Shown: positions 18,641 through 28,692, counted from the stretch's first letter. The stretch: DNA of 64,000 bases from Gimesia aquarii (GCF_007748175.1 NZ_CP037422.1:5038334-5102333), one strand, 5' to 3'. The notes: generated by a model from the sequence alone, not told the origin. Numbers and translations: made by a program.

Positions 18641-19318
18641 TTAGTCGATCAAAACCAGGACATCATGTAGTTCGTTCTGGTCATCTGAAGCGCGGGGAAG
18701 AGGTGTTGCCGCTTGGTCGCCGATCTCTTTGATGACATCACAAATTGCTGTGGTTGCATCGCCGGTGTGTAAGCCTTTCGTTAATTGCTGGCAGATCTGA
18801 TCTATGAATGATTGTCCTAATTGATCGATGATTGCCTGATCGGCTAATGCGACTGCCATGTGCTCGAACAGGGAGATGTATATCAGGATGCCCGTTCCGC
18901 CTTCAGTATGGTGAACTCGTTTGTCGAAGAAAATCTCGCGTGCTCGAGCTGCGACTTCATCTTGCATTTGTTGGCGGGGTGTAAATAGTCTTCTGAGCCA
19001 CCCGATCCTGCTGCCAGCTACCGCACCGATGATAAAAGCGATGATTAACAATAATGTAGCAAAGATCAATTCGACACCAAGCGGCAAGCCACTCCAGTCA
19101 CCACCTTGTCCCGCGTTTCTTGGAAAAAAGTACCAGAGACAAAGTGCTGTGATAATGGTGAGCCAGAGACCTACGATATCTTCCGGGCGATCATAACGGC
19201 CTGAAGAGGTCGCCACGACAGGCACGATCTCGCAGGAAGTACGTTTTTCTGCGTCTACAACAGCTTGCTCGACCTGTTTCTGTTGCTCTTCATTTAAGAA
19301 ATCAAAGGCGCTCTGCAT
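18641..19318 (-). CDS. TPM-domain membrane protein
   Basis: The 225-residue protein has an N-terminal cytosolic helix (FDFLNEEQQKQVEQAV), the TPM-type segment TSCEIVPVVATSSGRYDRPED, and two membrane helices (WLTIITALCLWYFF; ELIFATLLLIIAFII). A later amphipathic helix block (REIFFDKRVHHTEGGTGILIYI) is typical of the TPM/DUF477 family found in envelope-stress and photosystem-related proteins. It is 38 bases from the end of the next TPM gene, upstream on the same strand, so the two are likely one operon. Confidence 0.85.
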   Translation of the reverse strand: MQSAFDFLNEEQQKQVEQAVVDAEKRTSCEIVPVVATSSGRYDRPEDIVGLWLTIITALCLWYFFPRNAGQGGDWSGLPLGVELIFATLLLIIAFIIGAVAGSRIGWLRRLFTPRQQMQDEVAARAREIFFDKRVHHTEGGTGILIYISLFEHMAVALADQAIIDQLGQSFIDQICQQLTKGLHTGDATTAICDVIKEIGDQAATPLPRASDDQNELHDVLVLID

Positions 19319-19356
19319 GAATCGATACTTTCATTATTATATGAGTGAGACATTGG

Positions 19357-20157
19357 TTACCAGGAACCGGTCGCCCCACCGCCGCCTGAGAATCCGCCGC
19401 CAAACGAACCGCCACTGAAGCCTCCGCCACCTCCACGATTGCTTAACATCTGGTAGAGAATCGTACCAATCACGGCAAAAACGACACCCCAAAATAACCA
19501 GGCCCAGCCACTGGAACCGCGACGGATCAATGAGATCACTGTGAAAATTCCCAGTCCGATGACAACAGCGACGATGACATACGACCAGGCAGAACGTGGT
19601 TTGGTTGGCAATTCGAGCTTCCGTGCCATCTTGTCCAACGCTTCAACTCCGAGCAAGATTCCTTCTGAGAACTTACCCTGTTTAAACTGAGGGATCATGT
19701 AATCATCCATGATTTGACGGCACAATGCATCTTCGCGACGTCCCCAACCTGCACCGAGTTCAATTCTTGCTTTACGGTCATTTTTGGAAACTAATAATAA
19801 AATTCCCGTGTTCCAATCTTGATCTCCGAGTTTGGCATGGCCGATTTGCCATTGATTAAACAGAATAGTGGCGAAGGTTTCGATTCGCATATCGGCCCCG
19901 CCATATTTTGCCATTGAATCGATTGTGACCACAATAATCGGTGTTGCTTTGTCTGTGAGCAGTTTATCGCAGATCTCTTTAATCTGTTTTGTAGTCTTTT
20001 CATCAAGCATGCCTGCGAGGTCACGAACAAATTCACGATCTCCCGGGGGTTCCAGAGCTAGTTCCAGGGCATTTGCGGGGGATAATCCTTTAATGCCGAG
20101 AATGAATAGCAATACCAGCCAAACTGTGATTCGCTTGCTACTAAGTAAATATTTCAC
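19357..20157 (-). CDS. TPM-domain protein with glycine-rich tail (YgcG-like)
   Basis: The 266-residue protein has a signal peptide (WLVLLFILGIKGLSPANA), a TPM domain of about residues 40-180 (FVRDLAGMLDEKTTKQI, TGILLLVSKNDRKARIELGAGWGR), one or two membrane helices (VIVAVVIGLGIFTVISLI; WLFWGVVFAVIGTILY), and a GGGGFSGGSFGGG tail. This is the YgcG-type layout seen next to lemA in many bacteria, but no lemA is in this window. It lies 50 bases from the PQQ-propeller gene in the same direction. Role in the envelope is inferred. Confidence 0.87.
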   Translation of the reverse strand: MKYLLSSKRITVWLVLLFILGIKGLSPANALELALEPPGDREFVRDLAGMLDEKTTKQIKEICDKLLTDKATPIIVVTIDSMAKYGGADMRIETFATILFNQWQIGHAKLGDQDWNTGILLLVSKNDRKARIELGAGWGRREDALCRQIMDDYMIPQFKQGKFSEGILLGVEALDKMARKLELPTKPRSAWSYVIVAVVIGLGIFTVISLIRRGSSGWAWLFWGVVFAVIGTILYQMLSNRGGGGGFSGGSFGGGFSGGGGATGSW

Positions 20158-20207
20158 ACGATCTCGCTTAGAAAAAAGGCTGGTAGCTGTTTAATACTGA
20201 TACCAGT

Positions 20208-23200
20208 CTATGAGTCTGAGCGAATAATTTCAATTCCACTTAGTGAAGGCGGCATTTGCTTTGCACTGTCGTTGAGTGGTACAAATTCAAGTTGTAAATT
20301 ATCTTTCACAGGAATGCCTTCAAATTTTCGAACCAGTGTAGATTTTGCTGCGTAGGGATTGAAGCTTTTTTCAACCACTTTCCCTTGTAGCTTAATGTCA
20401 AACAGAGGCTCTCCTTTTTGGCTTAGATTCAACGAAACTGGCTCCAGAGCAGAGAAGGATAATTCTACGCTGTAAGTTGCCGGTGCATCTTTTTTGCCTA
20501 ATAGTGGAATGGTGCATTCCTTGAGACCACGAGCCCAGGAAGTGAAAACCCAAGAGGGCTCTGCCTCTTTAATGGGGTTTGTGATCTCATTAATACTGTT
20601 ATATCCCCCTCCTTCTGTGAATTTTGGTTTGATATCAAATTTAAAATCAAGACCTGTTTCACGACTGGGACGAGGACGGGGATAGGCCATCCAGACAGTA
20701 CCATGTGCATCTCGTCGATCCCCGGGAGCACCCATATTTAAAGCCATGTGTTGGACTGGTGTTTTGGGACCAACAGAACTGAAGATGGTCCAGTGGGTTC
20801 TCTCTTCACGTGGCTCAAGAACGATTGTAGAAGAAATCGAGAATAAACAAACACAGCCTGCACTGGATTCAGGAATCATTACCAGACCATTGGCAGGAAT
20901 CGCATTGATCCAGCAACCCGTGCGATGTCCGGCAAAGTGACGTGTACCGCCATCTTTTTCAAGATCGTAAAAGCCAGTATAGCCGGAACGGAACATCAGC
21001 ATGTTCTCTGATGCGGCAAGCATACCGCAGTGATGGCCCTCTCGCATAATACTCCAGGGGACTTGTTGTCCGGTAAGAGGATGCTTGCGTGTATGTTGAA
21101 TACCCGTGTAAAGGTCATAGGACCAGGGTTCTGCAATAATTTTTTCACCAACAATGATGGGACGGTGTCGGTAGTTTGCATCTTTTTTCCACAAAATTGA
21201 ACCATCAGTGGCATTTAATGCCACTAATCGACGGCGAGAAAAATCACCAGCGATAAACTGTTTCCAGTAATGACCGTTCGCATTCGCACCACATAGCAGC
21301 AGAACATTGTTCTGATAGAGCAATGTGAGCTTGCCACCCCCAATCCCGATCTCGCTACAATCTGTCACATCGACGGGTTTGGACCAGAGTTGTTTACCTG
21401 TTTTAAGATCCAAGCCAACGGCTAATCGAAGGTCTTGTTTTTTAAGCCGGTCTTCGGCGATTTCTTTTTCTTTGCCAGTCAGTTTTGATAAGTGTGATTT
21501 ATCCTGTCTTAGAATTTTTGCACGTTGCTCACTGGTGATAGAGCTGTCAATGAAATAAGCGGCTTCTGGACCTATGGCAATGGTATGATGTGCAATGTTC
21601 TTGCCTTGATAACTCCAGACTGGTTTACCTGTTTTTACATCGATTGCGAACAAAGCATCTGTTGAATCTTCTGTCTTTCTTCCTCTGCGTCTTAGTCGAC
21701 TTTCGAGTTCATTTCGTGTGGTAGCAGTTCCAAAGATCATTCCATTTTGATAAGCCAAATAACCCCATTCATGTTTTCCATCGTTGAGTTTCTCTGGTAA
21801 TGGAATTTTGCGAACGGTTTTGCCTGTGGCTGCATCGAGCTGATAGCAGAACTCCTTCATCATAAAGAACAGGCTATCTTTGCTGGCTACTAAATTTCCC
21901 GGGTTTTGATTTTGAAAGACCCCTGTACGAATCGCTTGCGGATTTTCGCGTTCCCAAAGAAAGAGACCGTTGTAGGCATCAAAGGCCATAATGGTACTTT
22001 CGCCTTGGATAAACAATCGACCGTTAATTGCCAATGGTCCCACGGCACCTTCATGACGGTTGACCATTTTCTTTTCGCCAGGATCACCAAACCACAGAAC
22101 TCCGAGACCTCCGCGCACTAATTGGTCTTTACTGCTGGCGGTATTTCCCGGGTCGCCGTATTGGTGTGACCAACTGCCTGCGCCTGGTAATGCACCGCGA
22201 GTGAGCATGGTATAACCATTCTTGCTTGAGATTTTGGATGTTTTTGCGAGTTTTGTCTGCTTAAGCCAGTCTGTCAATTTTTCAGATGAAGCATGTTCAG
22301 TATTAGAATTTGCAGGCATACCAAGACAGATGATTCCGCCCAGCGGCTTCACATGTTTAGCGATGTCTTTGGGAATTCCAAGTACTTGACCTGTTTTGAG
22401 GAATGTGTCTGAGACAATCAAGTTTGCAAAGTAACGCGAGTAGGGGAGAGGGGAAAGTTCCGTTTGATGAACGGTGACACGATGCCCGTAATAACCTGCC
22501 TCACTCAGTTTTTGGCGAGATGCTTCGGCTTTGGTAATATCAGGTTCGATACAATAAATCTTTAGATCACTGTTGCGAGCCAGTTCATAAGCCAACCTTC
22601 CTTCTTCACTTCCCAACACCAGACAGAACCCATTTGTAATTTGTGAGTTCGTTAAAATATCTTTGGCTGCCTGCTGATAGAGGGGCGTCCATTTGTCCTC
22701 AGGGTAGGGGGATTTTTGAGTGATCGATTCAACTGTTGAATTCGACGGATTAGAGTTGTCAGATGATTGAAAGGCAACAATATCACCAAGTGACGTACTC
22801 ACAACCAGATTACCATCAGATACAGCCAAACCGCGCGCTTTGCCGTTGACTTTCAATGTTTCCAGGATTTTACCAGTTTTTTCGTCTAGAATGACTACTT
22901 TGTCTTGACCGCCGATAACCACTTTGTTGCCAGCAACGATGAGTGCATCGCGGGCATCGGAGTTCTGTTCCCAAATGACTCCTATCTTTGCGTATGTCTT
23001 ATTTTCCTCTTTCAGCTTTTTGATTTGATCACGTACTTCAGCTGCTTTTTTATCTTTCAAACCGCGTAGTTTGCGTAACAAACTATTGATCGTCATATCA
23101 TTTTTATGTGTTTTTTGAGAGGCAGCTGCGTATTCCTTTCGATTGACTTTTAGTACGGAGCTACCTGTTGCAATGTATCCGAAGTCGCCTTGAGCCGCCA

Positions 23201-24173
23201 TTTGTTGACCGTTCAGCCAGGCGAATCCAACGTCTCCTTTATCTTGAGATAATGCTAAAATATGATGGGCACCCATCGAGTAAATTTGCCCATCGGCGAG
23301 TAATGCTTGTGTTCCACCGACTACACCACCGGCTGTACTTCTCCAACTATAAGAACGCTTGTGTTCCTGTTGGCCTGTTTTTTTATTAAAGGCGGCTGGG
23401 AGAGACCGACCTGAAGGAATGATTAAGATATCGTCATTTGCTAAAAGATATCCTTGTGGCGAAAGTTCATTTCGACCCGCACTTGTCTGGCTGAGGTTGT
23501 CTACTTTCCAGATGACGTTGCCGGTTTTCGCGTTGACCGCATACAAATAGATATTTTCGTGAGGAAAAATACCCGCTCCAAAGTAAGCCACTCCCTCATC
23601 AACCAGAATATTTGTTCTCACAGGCCATCTTGAAACCATTTCACCTCGTGCGATAATCATCTCTTCGTTGAGTCCTGCTCGTAGCTTCCAATGCGATTTT
23701 CCAGAATTCGCATCCAGGCAGTAGACAAAGCCATCATCGGAACCAAAGAAAACTCGAGATTGATTAAGAGTCGGGGCTAATCGGATGGGACCTCCTGTAA
23801 AAAATTTCCAGATGACGTTACCACTTTTTAAGTCAACACACCGTAGTTGATGATCGACAGAAGACCCGAAATACGCACGGCCTCCTGCGATTGTGACATG
23901 AAAAGCATCATCGAAATCAACTCGTGATTCCAAGTCATGTCCTTCAATCACACGTTCGCCGGGATCTGTTTGACCTGATTTTGGTTTACTGGGAGCTGTA
24001 TATTTCCAGGCTTTTGTGAGTGGAAGCTGGAATGAATCGGAAGTAGCTCCTGATCGTTCTTTATCACCCAGGTAAGTAGACCAGTCTTTTGCCTGGGATT
24101 GATCACTCATCAGACAGAAAATGAAAGTGAGGCTTAATAGTGGCAGGACAATGTAGGGGAGGCGATGATTCAC
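20208..24173 (-). CDS. Exported PQQ-propeller protein with internal methyltransferase-like domain
   Basis: This 1321-residue protein starts with a signal peptide (IVLPLLSLTFIFCLM, cut near SQAKD). Two blocks of PQQ/BamB-type propeller repeats flank a central region: the first about 40-480 (LRCVDLKSGNVIWKF, YLYAVNAKTGNVIWKV), the second about 660-1130 (LFAIDVKTGKPVWSY, RLVALNATDGSILWKKD). Residues of about 505-620 look like a class I methyltransferase core: FCLVLGSEEGRLAYELA (motif I), IYCIEPD (motif II), FANLIVSDTF (motif IV) and LGGIICLGMP. The C-terminal ~190 residues carry a distinct sandwich-like domain. Export plus a SAM-binding fold is unusual: SAM would not be expected in the periplasm. 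Propeller domains may bind PQQ or only be structural. Confidence 0.85.
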   Translation of the reverse strand: MNHRLPYIVLPLLSLTFIFCLMSDQSQAKDWSTYLGDKERSGATSDSFQLPLTKAWKYTAPSKPKSGQTDPGERVIEGHDLESRVDFDDAFHVTIAGGRAYFGSSVDHQLRCVDLKSGNVIWKFFTGGPIRLAPTLNQSRVFFGSDDGFVYCLDANSGKSHWKLRAGLNEEMIIARGEMVSRWPVRTNILVDEGVAYFGAGIFPHENIYLYAVNAKTGNVIWKVDNLSQTSAGRNELSPQGYLLANDDILIIPSGRSLPAAFNKKTGQQEHKRSYSWRSTAGGVVGGTQALLADGQIYSMGAHHILALSQDKGDVGFAWLNGQQMAAQGDFGYIATGSSVLKVNRKEYAAASQKTHKNDMTINSLLRKLRGLKDKKAAEVRDQIKKLKEENKTYAKIGVIWEQNSDARDALIVAGNKVVIGGQDKVVILDEKTGKILETLKVNGKARGLAVSDGNLVVSTSLGDIVAFQSSDNSNPSNSTVESITQKSPYPEDKWTPLYQQAAKDILTNSQITNGFCLVLGSEEGRLAYELARNSDLKIYCIEPDITKAEASRQKLSEAGYYGHRVTVHQTELSPLPYSRYFANLIVSDTFLKTGQVLGIPKDIAKHVKPLGGIICLGMPANSNTEHASSEKLTDWLKQTKLAKTSKISSKNGYTMLTRGALPGAGSWSHQYGDPGNTASSKDQLVRGGLGVLWFGDPGEKKMVNRHEGAVGPLAINGRLFIQGESTIMAFDAYNGLFLWERENPQAIRTGVFQNQNPGNLVASKDSLFFMMKEFCYQLDAATGKTVRKIPLPEKLNDGKHEWGYLAYQNGMIFGTATTRNELESRLRRRGRKTEDSTDALFAIDVKTGKPVWSYQGKNIAHHTIAIGPEAAYFIDSSITSEQRAKILRQDKSHLSKLTGKEKEIAEDRLKKQDLRLAVGLDLKTGKQLWSKPVDVTDCSEIGIGGGKLTLLYQNNVLLLCGANANGHYWKQFIAGDFSRRRLVALNATDGSILWKKDANYRHRPIIVGEKIIAEPWSYDLYTGIQHTRKHPLTGQQVPWSIMREGHHCGMLAASENMLMFRSGYTGFYDLEKDGGTRHFAGHRTGCWINAIPANGLVMIPESSAGCVCLFSISSTIVLEPREERTHWTIFSSVGPKTPVQHMALNMGAPGDRRDAHGTVWMAYPRPRPSRETGLDFKFDIKPKFTEGGGYNSINEITNPIKEAEPSWVFTSWARGLKECTIPLLGKKDAPATYSVELSFSALEPVSLNLSQKGEPLFDIKLQGKVVEKSFNPYAAKSTLVRKFEGIPVKDNLQLEFVPLNDSAKQMPPSLSGIEIIRSDS

Positions 24174-24496
24174 TGCAAGATCCTTGATTAATTGGACGTC
24201 TTAATAAGTTCAGGTTTGTTATCAGGTCGACGTATAGAAGTTTGTTTATGCTTTGAGTATACCCTCTATGAGCGGGGAATCGCAAGTAGTTGCAGAAAAG
24301 AGATGCTTTGAATTGCAATGTTTCTGCAAGGGCTCTATTTTGGGGATCATTGTTAGAAAAAGAGGATGGTTTTGTGAATGTTTCATGTCGATTGATTATT
24401 CGATGAGAAAATAGGAAAGCTTCCAAATCCAAGAATCCTCCCTTTATCACAAATATGTATTTTCGAGCATTATCGCCCATAACAAGGGATGACAGT
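24174..24496. other. Intergenic region between divergent genes
   Basis: This 323-base gap holds a good promoter candidate for the PQQ-propeller gene on the minus strand (24256-24285). On the plus strand, AAGGGA just before ATG 24497 is the ribosome site of the LRR lipoprotein. No gene is seen inside. Confidence 0.5.
24256..24285 (-). promoter_or_regulatory. Candidate sigma-70 promoter of the PQQ-propeller gene
   Basis: On the minus strand, TTGCGA (24280-24285) and TATACT (24256-24261) are separated by 18 bases: 4 of 6 and 5 of 6 matches to the consensus. This would give a leader of about 75 bases before the start at 24173. Confidence 0.4.
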
Positions 24497-25825
24497 ATGA
24501 AAATGAAAGCGATTCTTTCTCTGTTGGGATTATGTTTGTTATCAGGTTGTCCTGATTCGAATACCTCCAAAACGCCTGATTCCAAAGCAAAATCGACTTC
24601 AGCGGAAGAGAGTCATTCCAACAAACAAACAAATGAGGCAGTTCAACCAAAACCAGACGCTCCTGAGGCAGTGCAAGCTTTTAAGGATCTGGGAGCAACG
24701 ATGAAACTGTCGGATGATGGACGTGTTCTGATCCTGGATTTGAAAGGATCAACGGCTAAGGATGAAGATTTGAAGCACCTTGCTGGGTTGCCATCCCTGG
24801 AACGACTGACGATCTGGGGACCTGATTTTACAGATACTGCTACCGAAGAGATTAGTAAGAAGAAAAATTTATGGTATTTGAATATGGAAAGTACCGCCAT
24901 CGGTGACGAAGGTGTCAAAAACCTCGCCGATTTAAAAAATCTGCAAGTACTCTCTCTGCGGGCGACTAATATTACCAATGATGCGCTAAAAGTCGTTGCC
25001 GAGTTTCCTAATTTGAAAGACCTCGATTTGCGATTCAACAAGGAAATCAATGACGAAGGAATGCCATTGATTAAAGGCATGAAGAACTTAAAAGTTCTCA
25101 AATTACAGGCGACACAAGTGACTGACGAGGGAATGAAGAATGTGGCCGAATTACCGAATCTGCAAAGATTGAACACTTGGGGGAGGAATATTTCAGATAA
25201 AACTTTAGAACTCTTAAAAGATAAAAACCTGGTATCACTGGAACTGGATGATACGGAAATTTCGGATGAGGGACTGAAACATCTTAAAGATATGACCAAC
25301 ATGGAAGCCTTGCATTTACGGCGGGATTTTGTGGGCGATCCTGGAATTGCGAATTTACAGGGGATGAAAAAACTTCAGACTTTGCATTTACGCGACACCG
25401 TGGTTACGGATGAAGGTATGAAGTATTTGTCTGGTTTAACCGAACTGACTTATCTCGATTTGGATGAATCGATGATTGGTGACAAAGGGCTTGAGCAGAT
25501 TAAAAACATGAAAAAGTTGCAACGTCTCGGATTATGGGGTACTGAAACAACCGATGCGGGATTGAAAATTATCTCGGGCTTGACCAATCTCACACGCCTC
25601 AATCTGGAAGGCACGAAAATCACTGATGAGGGACTGGATTATTTACTTCCGCTAAAAAAGCTGGAGTATCTCAACTTAAGCAAAACAGAAATTACGGATG
25701 AAGGTTTACAAAAACTGACCGCTTTGAAAAACTTGAAAGAACTCCTGCTCAGCTTTACACAAGTTACCGATAAGGGAGTCGAAAAGTTCAAAGCAGCAGT
25801 ACCGGGTTGTAAGGTGAAACGATAA
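24497..25825 (+). CDS. Leucine-rich repeat lipoprotein
   Basis: The 442-residue product starts with a lipoprotein signal ending LLSGC (Cys18), so it is anchored to a membrane. About a dozen 22-24-residue LRRs follow from roughly residue 70 to the end ([33 protein letters not shown]), the bacterial variant common in planctomycetes. LRRs bind proteins or other ligands, so an envelope-recognition role is likely but the partner is unknown. Start ATG 24497 is chosen because AAGGGA lies just upstream and the lipobox follows; an upstream in-frame start at 24455 would add a non-signal leader. Confidence 0.9.
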   Translation: MKMKAILSLLGLCLLSGCPDSNTSKTPDSKAKSTSAEESHSNKQTNEAVQPKPDAPEAVQAFKDLGATMKLSDDGRVLILDLKGSTAKDEDLKHLAGLPSLERLTIWGPDFTDTATEEISKKKNLWYLNMESTAIGDEGVKNLADLKNLQVLSLRATNITNDALKVVAEFPNLKDLDLRFNKEINDEGMPLIKGMKNLKVLKLQATQVTDEGMKNVAELPNLQRLNTWGRNISDKTLELLKDKNLVSLELDDTEISDEGLKHLKDMTNMEALHLRRDFVGDPGIANLQGMKKLQTLHLRDTVVTDEGMKYLSGLTELTYLDLDESMIGDKGLEQIKNMKKLQRLGLWGTETTDAGLKIISGLTNLTRLNLEGTKITDEGLDYLLPLKKLEYLNLSKTEITDEGLQKLTALKNLKELLLSFTQVTDKGVEKFKAAVPGCKVKR

Positions 25826-25842
25826 AGTCAGGTGTTCGTGGG

Positions 25843-26736
25843 ATGAATGACAATAAGAACAATCATTCGCAAACCAGGGCTGCCCGCCAATTAATCGAAA
25901 GCTGGCAAAGATCTGGGGTAAAACATATCAAACGTGTTGTTCCCGTCATGCCAGAGAAAACAGTAGTTGAAGAATCTCTACAGGTCAATCCGTCAGGAGC
26001 AAAGCCACGAACATCTTCGAAGGAACTACAGAGTTCTGCTAATCAGGGGGTACTATTCCGAGAGAATGATCCGTCTCCCATCAATACGGTAATTGAGACT
26101 GAAGAACCTCGAAAGGAAATGAGTGTGACTCGAACCACGAAATCAAAACTGAAAAAGGCGGATCGACAAGCAGAGTTAAATATTATTGCTGATCAGGTTG
26201 CTCAGTGTCAAAAGTGTCCTGAGTTAGCTTCGACGCGCACACAAACTGTATTTGGAGTAGGGAACCCAGCTGCAAAGATCATGTTCATCGGAGAAGCACC
26301 CGGGGCTGATGAAGATAAACAAGGCGAACCATTTGTAGGGCGTGCGGGAAAATTGCTCGATAAGATTATCGAGGCTTGCCAATTAAAACGCAGTGATATC
26401 TATATCGCCAATATTCTCAGGTGCCGTCCACCTGGAAATAGAAATCCCTCTGATACGGAAGCCGCAAATTGCCGTGGGTTTTTGGATGCCCAGATTGAGA
26501 TTGTGGATCCTGACTATATCGTTTGCTGGGGGTCAGTAGCAGCTAAGAATTTGCTGAGATCAGAATTACCAATCGGTAAAATGAGGGGCCGATTTTATGA
26601 ATATGGCCGCGCCCGAGTCATTTGCACATATCATCCTTCCTATCTGCTAAGAAATCCTTCAGCGAAGAAAAATGTGTGGGAAGATATGATCGATCTATTT
26701 CAGGACATGGGTATTGATTTAAAAGCCCAAAGCTGA
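25843..26736 (+). CDS. Family 4 (iron-sulfur) uracil-DNA glycosylase
   Basis: The 297-residue protein removes uracil from DNA in base-excision repair. Residues of about 110-297 hold the fold: FeS cysteines C122, C125, C194 and C210 ([19 protein letters not shown]), the active-site [17 protein letters not shown], and the late [10 protein letters not shown]. The first ~110 residues are a Lys/Ser/Thr-rich, probably disordered extension. The gene lies 17 bases after the LRR gene in the same direction, but functional linkage is not expected. Confidence 0.93.
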   Translation: MNDNKNNHSQTRAARQLIESWQRSGVKHIKRVVPVMPEKTVVEESLQVNPSGAKPRTSSKELQSSANQGVLFRENDPSPINTVIETEEPRKEMSVTRTTKSKLKKADRQAELNIIADQVAQCQKCPELASTRTQTVFGVGNPAAKIMFIGEAPGADEDKQGEPFVGRAGKLLDKIIEACQLKRSDIYIANILRCRPPGNRNPSDTEAANCRGFLDAQIEIVDPDYIVCWGSVAAKNLLRSELPIGKMRGRFYEYGRARVICTYHPSYLLRNPSAKKNVWEDMIDLFQDMGIDLKAQS

Positions 26737-26759
26737 CAGATCAAAAAATGAGTGGCCCA

Positions 26760-27293
26760 TTATTTAGCCTGGGGAGCGTTTTGCTGCAGGAAATGTTTTC
26801 TGAGACTGCTTTTGGCTAAGTGAGGTGGGTTGATTGTTGAAACGGCTGGGACAGGTGCACTCGTCATTGAGGAAGTTGGTTCTCCTTGTGTCTGTTCCTC
26901 TGCCATTTCAATGGAATCCAATGCCATGATCACGCGAAATACGTCTCTGCAGCTCAGTTTACCAACAAGTCGACCATTCTCCGTAACGGCCATACAGCTG
27001 TTACGTCGGTCACGAAACAAAAAGGCGAGTTGTATCGCATCATCTTCTGGAGAGAGGGCATCAATTTGCACGTTCATAATAGAATTGATGGGGGCGTCCA
27101 GATTTTGATGCATGAGTTTATGCTTGAGGATTTCATAATCCGGAACAACGCCAACTAACCGCATTTGCAGATCAGTAACGTAGATTTCAGAAGACTCTGC
27201 GAGAATCATTTGTTCCGCAGCTTCCTGCAGACTTGTGCCCATCAGCACACTGGTGGGATTGACGGTCATTAGATCGCGAACTCGTACCTGCAT
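26760..27293 (-). CDS. Two-CBS-domain protein
   Basis: The 177-residue protein has two CBS domains: VRDLMTVNPTSVLMG with LVGVVPDYEIL (residues 1-60) and INSIMNVQIDALSPED with LVGKLSCRDVFRVI (about 65-130). CBS pairs bind adenosyl ligands and regulate partner proteins. The C-terminal 45 residues (TSSMTSAPVPAVST) are low complexity. The ATG at 27293 follows AAGGGAG and is chosen over an upstream in-frame TTG at 27332. It is convergent with the glycosylase gene, 23 bases apart. Confidence 0.85.
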   Translation of the reverse strand: MQVRVRDLMTVNPTSVLMGTSLQEAAEQMILAESSEIYVTDLQMRLVGVVPDYEILKHKLMHQNLDAPINSIMNVQIDALSPEDDAIQLAFLFRDRRNSCMAVTENGRLVGKLSCRDVFRVIMALDSIEMAEEQTQGEPTSSMTSAPVPAVSTINPPHLAKSSLRKHFLQQNAPQAK

Positions 27294-27629
27294 AGTTGCT
27301 CCCTTGGCAGCTTCCTTTTTTGTTTTAATCAAAAAAGGTTAACTATAAAGACGAATTAAATACTTTTATCTAACACATGATAAACGTAGTGGCCCACTGG
27401 AAGCATCAATAATTTGTCGAAGATAATCACTGAATTCTTCGATTGAGGCTCTATTCCAAGAATAAGTTGCGAAAGGACAACATGATGCTTTTTTTCATCA
27501 TGATCTGGTAGAAAAAGTCATCATGTATGAAATGATATCAGTCATACAGGTTGTAACGATTGAATTTTGTGGTGGATCACAATCAAGTTGTAGAAGTGAG
27601 GCAAATGTGCTCAGGAACTTGGGAGTATT
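27294..27629. other. Intergenic region with ATCATG repeats, no gene
   Basis: The gap between the CBS and hydrolase genes has a short hairpin (CATGATG at 27481-27487, CATCATG at 27496-27502) and a further TCATCATG about 23 bases on. No reading frame is supported. The hairpin could be a weak transcription end for the hydrolase gene or regulator site for the CBS gene. Confidence 0.35.
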
Positions 27630-28664
27630 TTAACTGACATCCCAAAAATCAAGAATATTTGAGGCAACCTGCGAAACCACTTTGGGGCCGGTAGTTGCTT
27701 CGATGTGTCCAAGTTTGTGATGGAATGATTGTGCCTGCCATTGTTCAGCCAGCTTGTCAATTCGGAATGACGGAACAAAACGATCGTAGTCGGCAACATG
27801 AAGATAAATCGATGCAGGTGACAGTAAAGGCTCCCAATTAGAGACAATGAGTGGACTGATAAGGGATTTCAAACGCTCCCGATCAATTGTTTCATGAGCC
27901 ACTCCACGACGAATTGCATTTACCACCGCACCTCCTTCATCGAGGATATGAAACAAGTCAACAGGCGGTGTGATTGCCATGACGAAATTTAGCTGTTCAA
28001 CTAATAGAGCGGCTGTCAATGTCATCCAGGCCCCATGACTGATCCCCACCAGACCAATTTGATGACCTTTTTCCTGCAACGTGAGAATCAGGCTCCAGAG
28101 GTCCAGTACTCCCTGACGTGCTACGGTTAACTGATGATCTAAATTGCCTCCAGCAATTAATTGACCTGGACGATAGCCATTCGGAGTCCGTCTGAAATTA
28201 AAGGGGCTATCCATCATGATGACATCGATACCAAAAGGGGTTAATCGCTGGGCGAGTCTGTTAAAGCTGCGCACCCCCAGTTGCACGATTCCATCGACGG
28301 CGACTACGGTATATTGTCGTGTTTCTTCTTTTTCGGTAGGTATGGAAGTTGATTTCCAGTGCCTCCCCTTTACGAGATCATTTTCAGGAAAACCAGTTTG
28401 GATGGAACTGGCAAATTGAAAATCTTCAACTTTCGCAGTGGGAATAACAGAATTGGATAACGGTTTCAGTTGAGGTTGAAATTCCAATTTAGCTGGCGCA
28501 GGGACTGGTGAAAAGAAAGTTGTGAGATCGCTACTATATAACTCAGGCGATGACTCTCCCGCATTCGAGATAATCAGGGGATGCTTTTTAAAATAGAAAA
28601 ACCGGTGTAATAAATAAAAGCCAAGAAACTCATCGAGGCAAGTCGACCAGAGCCTACGGAACAT
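27630..28664 (-). CDS. Alpha/beta hydrolase family protein
   Basis: The 344-residue protein shows an alpha/beta-hydrolase core from about residue 120: nucleophile elbow GISHG (Ser209), acid ADYDRF (Asp292 or Asp294) and LGHIEA (His320). The N-terminal ~115 residues are not conserved in sequence by eye and include FLGFYLLHRFFYF, which might be a membrane-associated helix. It cleaves an ester or amide of unknown identity. It follows the TlpA-like gene by 28 bases on the same strand. The start ATG at 28664 is chosen over an in-frame TTG two codons upstream. Confidence 0.8.
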   Translation of the reverse strand: MFRRLWSTCLDEFLGFYLLHRFFYFKKHPLIISNAGESSPELYSSDLTTFFSPVPAPAKLEFQPQLKPLSNSVIPTAKVEDFQFASSIQTGFPENDLVKGRHWKSTSIPTEKEETRQYTVVAVDGIVQLGVRSFNRLAQRLTPFGIDVIMMDSPFNFRRTPNGYRPGQLIAGGNLDHQLTVARQGVLDLWSLILTLQEKGHQIGLVGISHGAWMTLTAALLVEQLNFVMAITPPVDLFHILDEGGAVVNAIRRGVAHETIDRERLKSLISPLIVSNWEPLLSPASIYLHVADYDRFVPSFRIDKLAEQWQAQSFHHKLGHIEATTGPKVVSQVASNILDFWDVS

Positions 28665-28692
28665 GTTCAAATCTCAAAAATGAGGGTATGGT

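Noticed and set aside
24259..24272. 14-base match ATACCCTCTATGAG shared with about 6509-6522
   Set aside because: In 64 kb, several exact 14-base matches are expected by chance, and the two contexts differ.
24643..25302. 219-residue Ser/Phe-rich frame antisense to the LRR gene
   Set aside because: It is the reverse-frame echo of the repetitive LRR codons.
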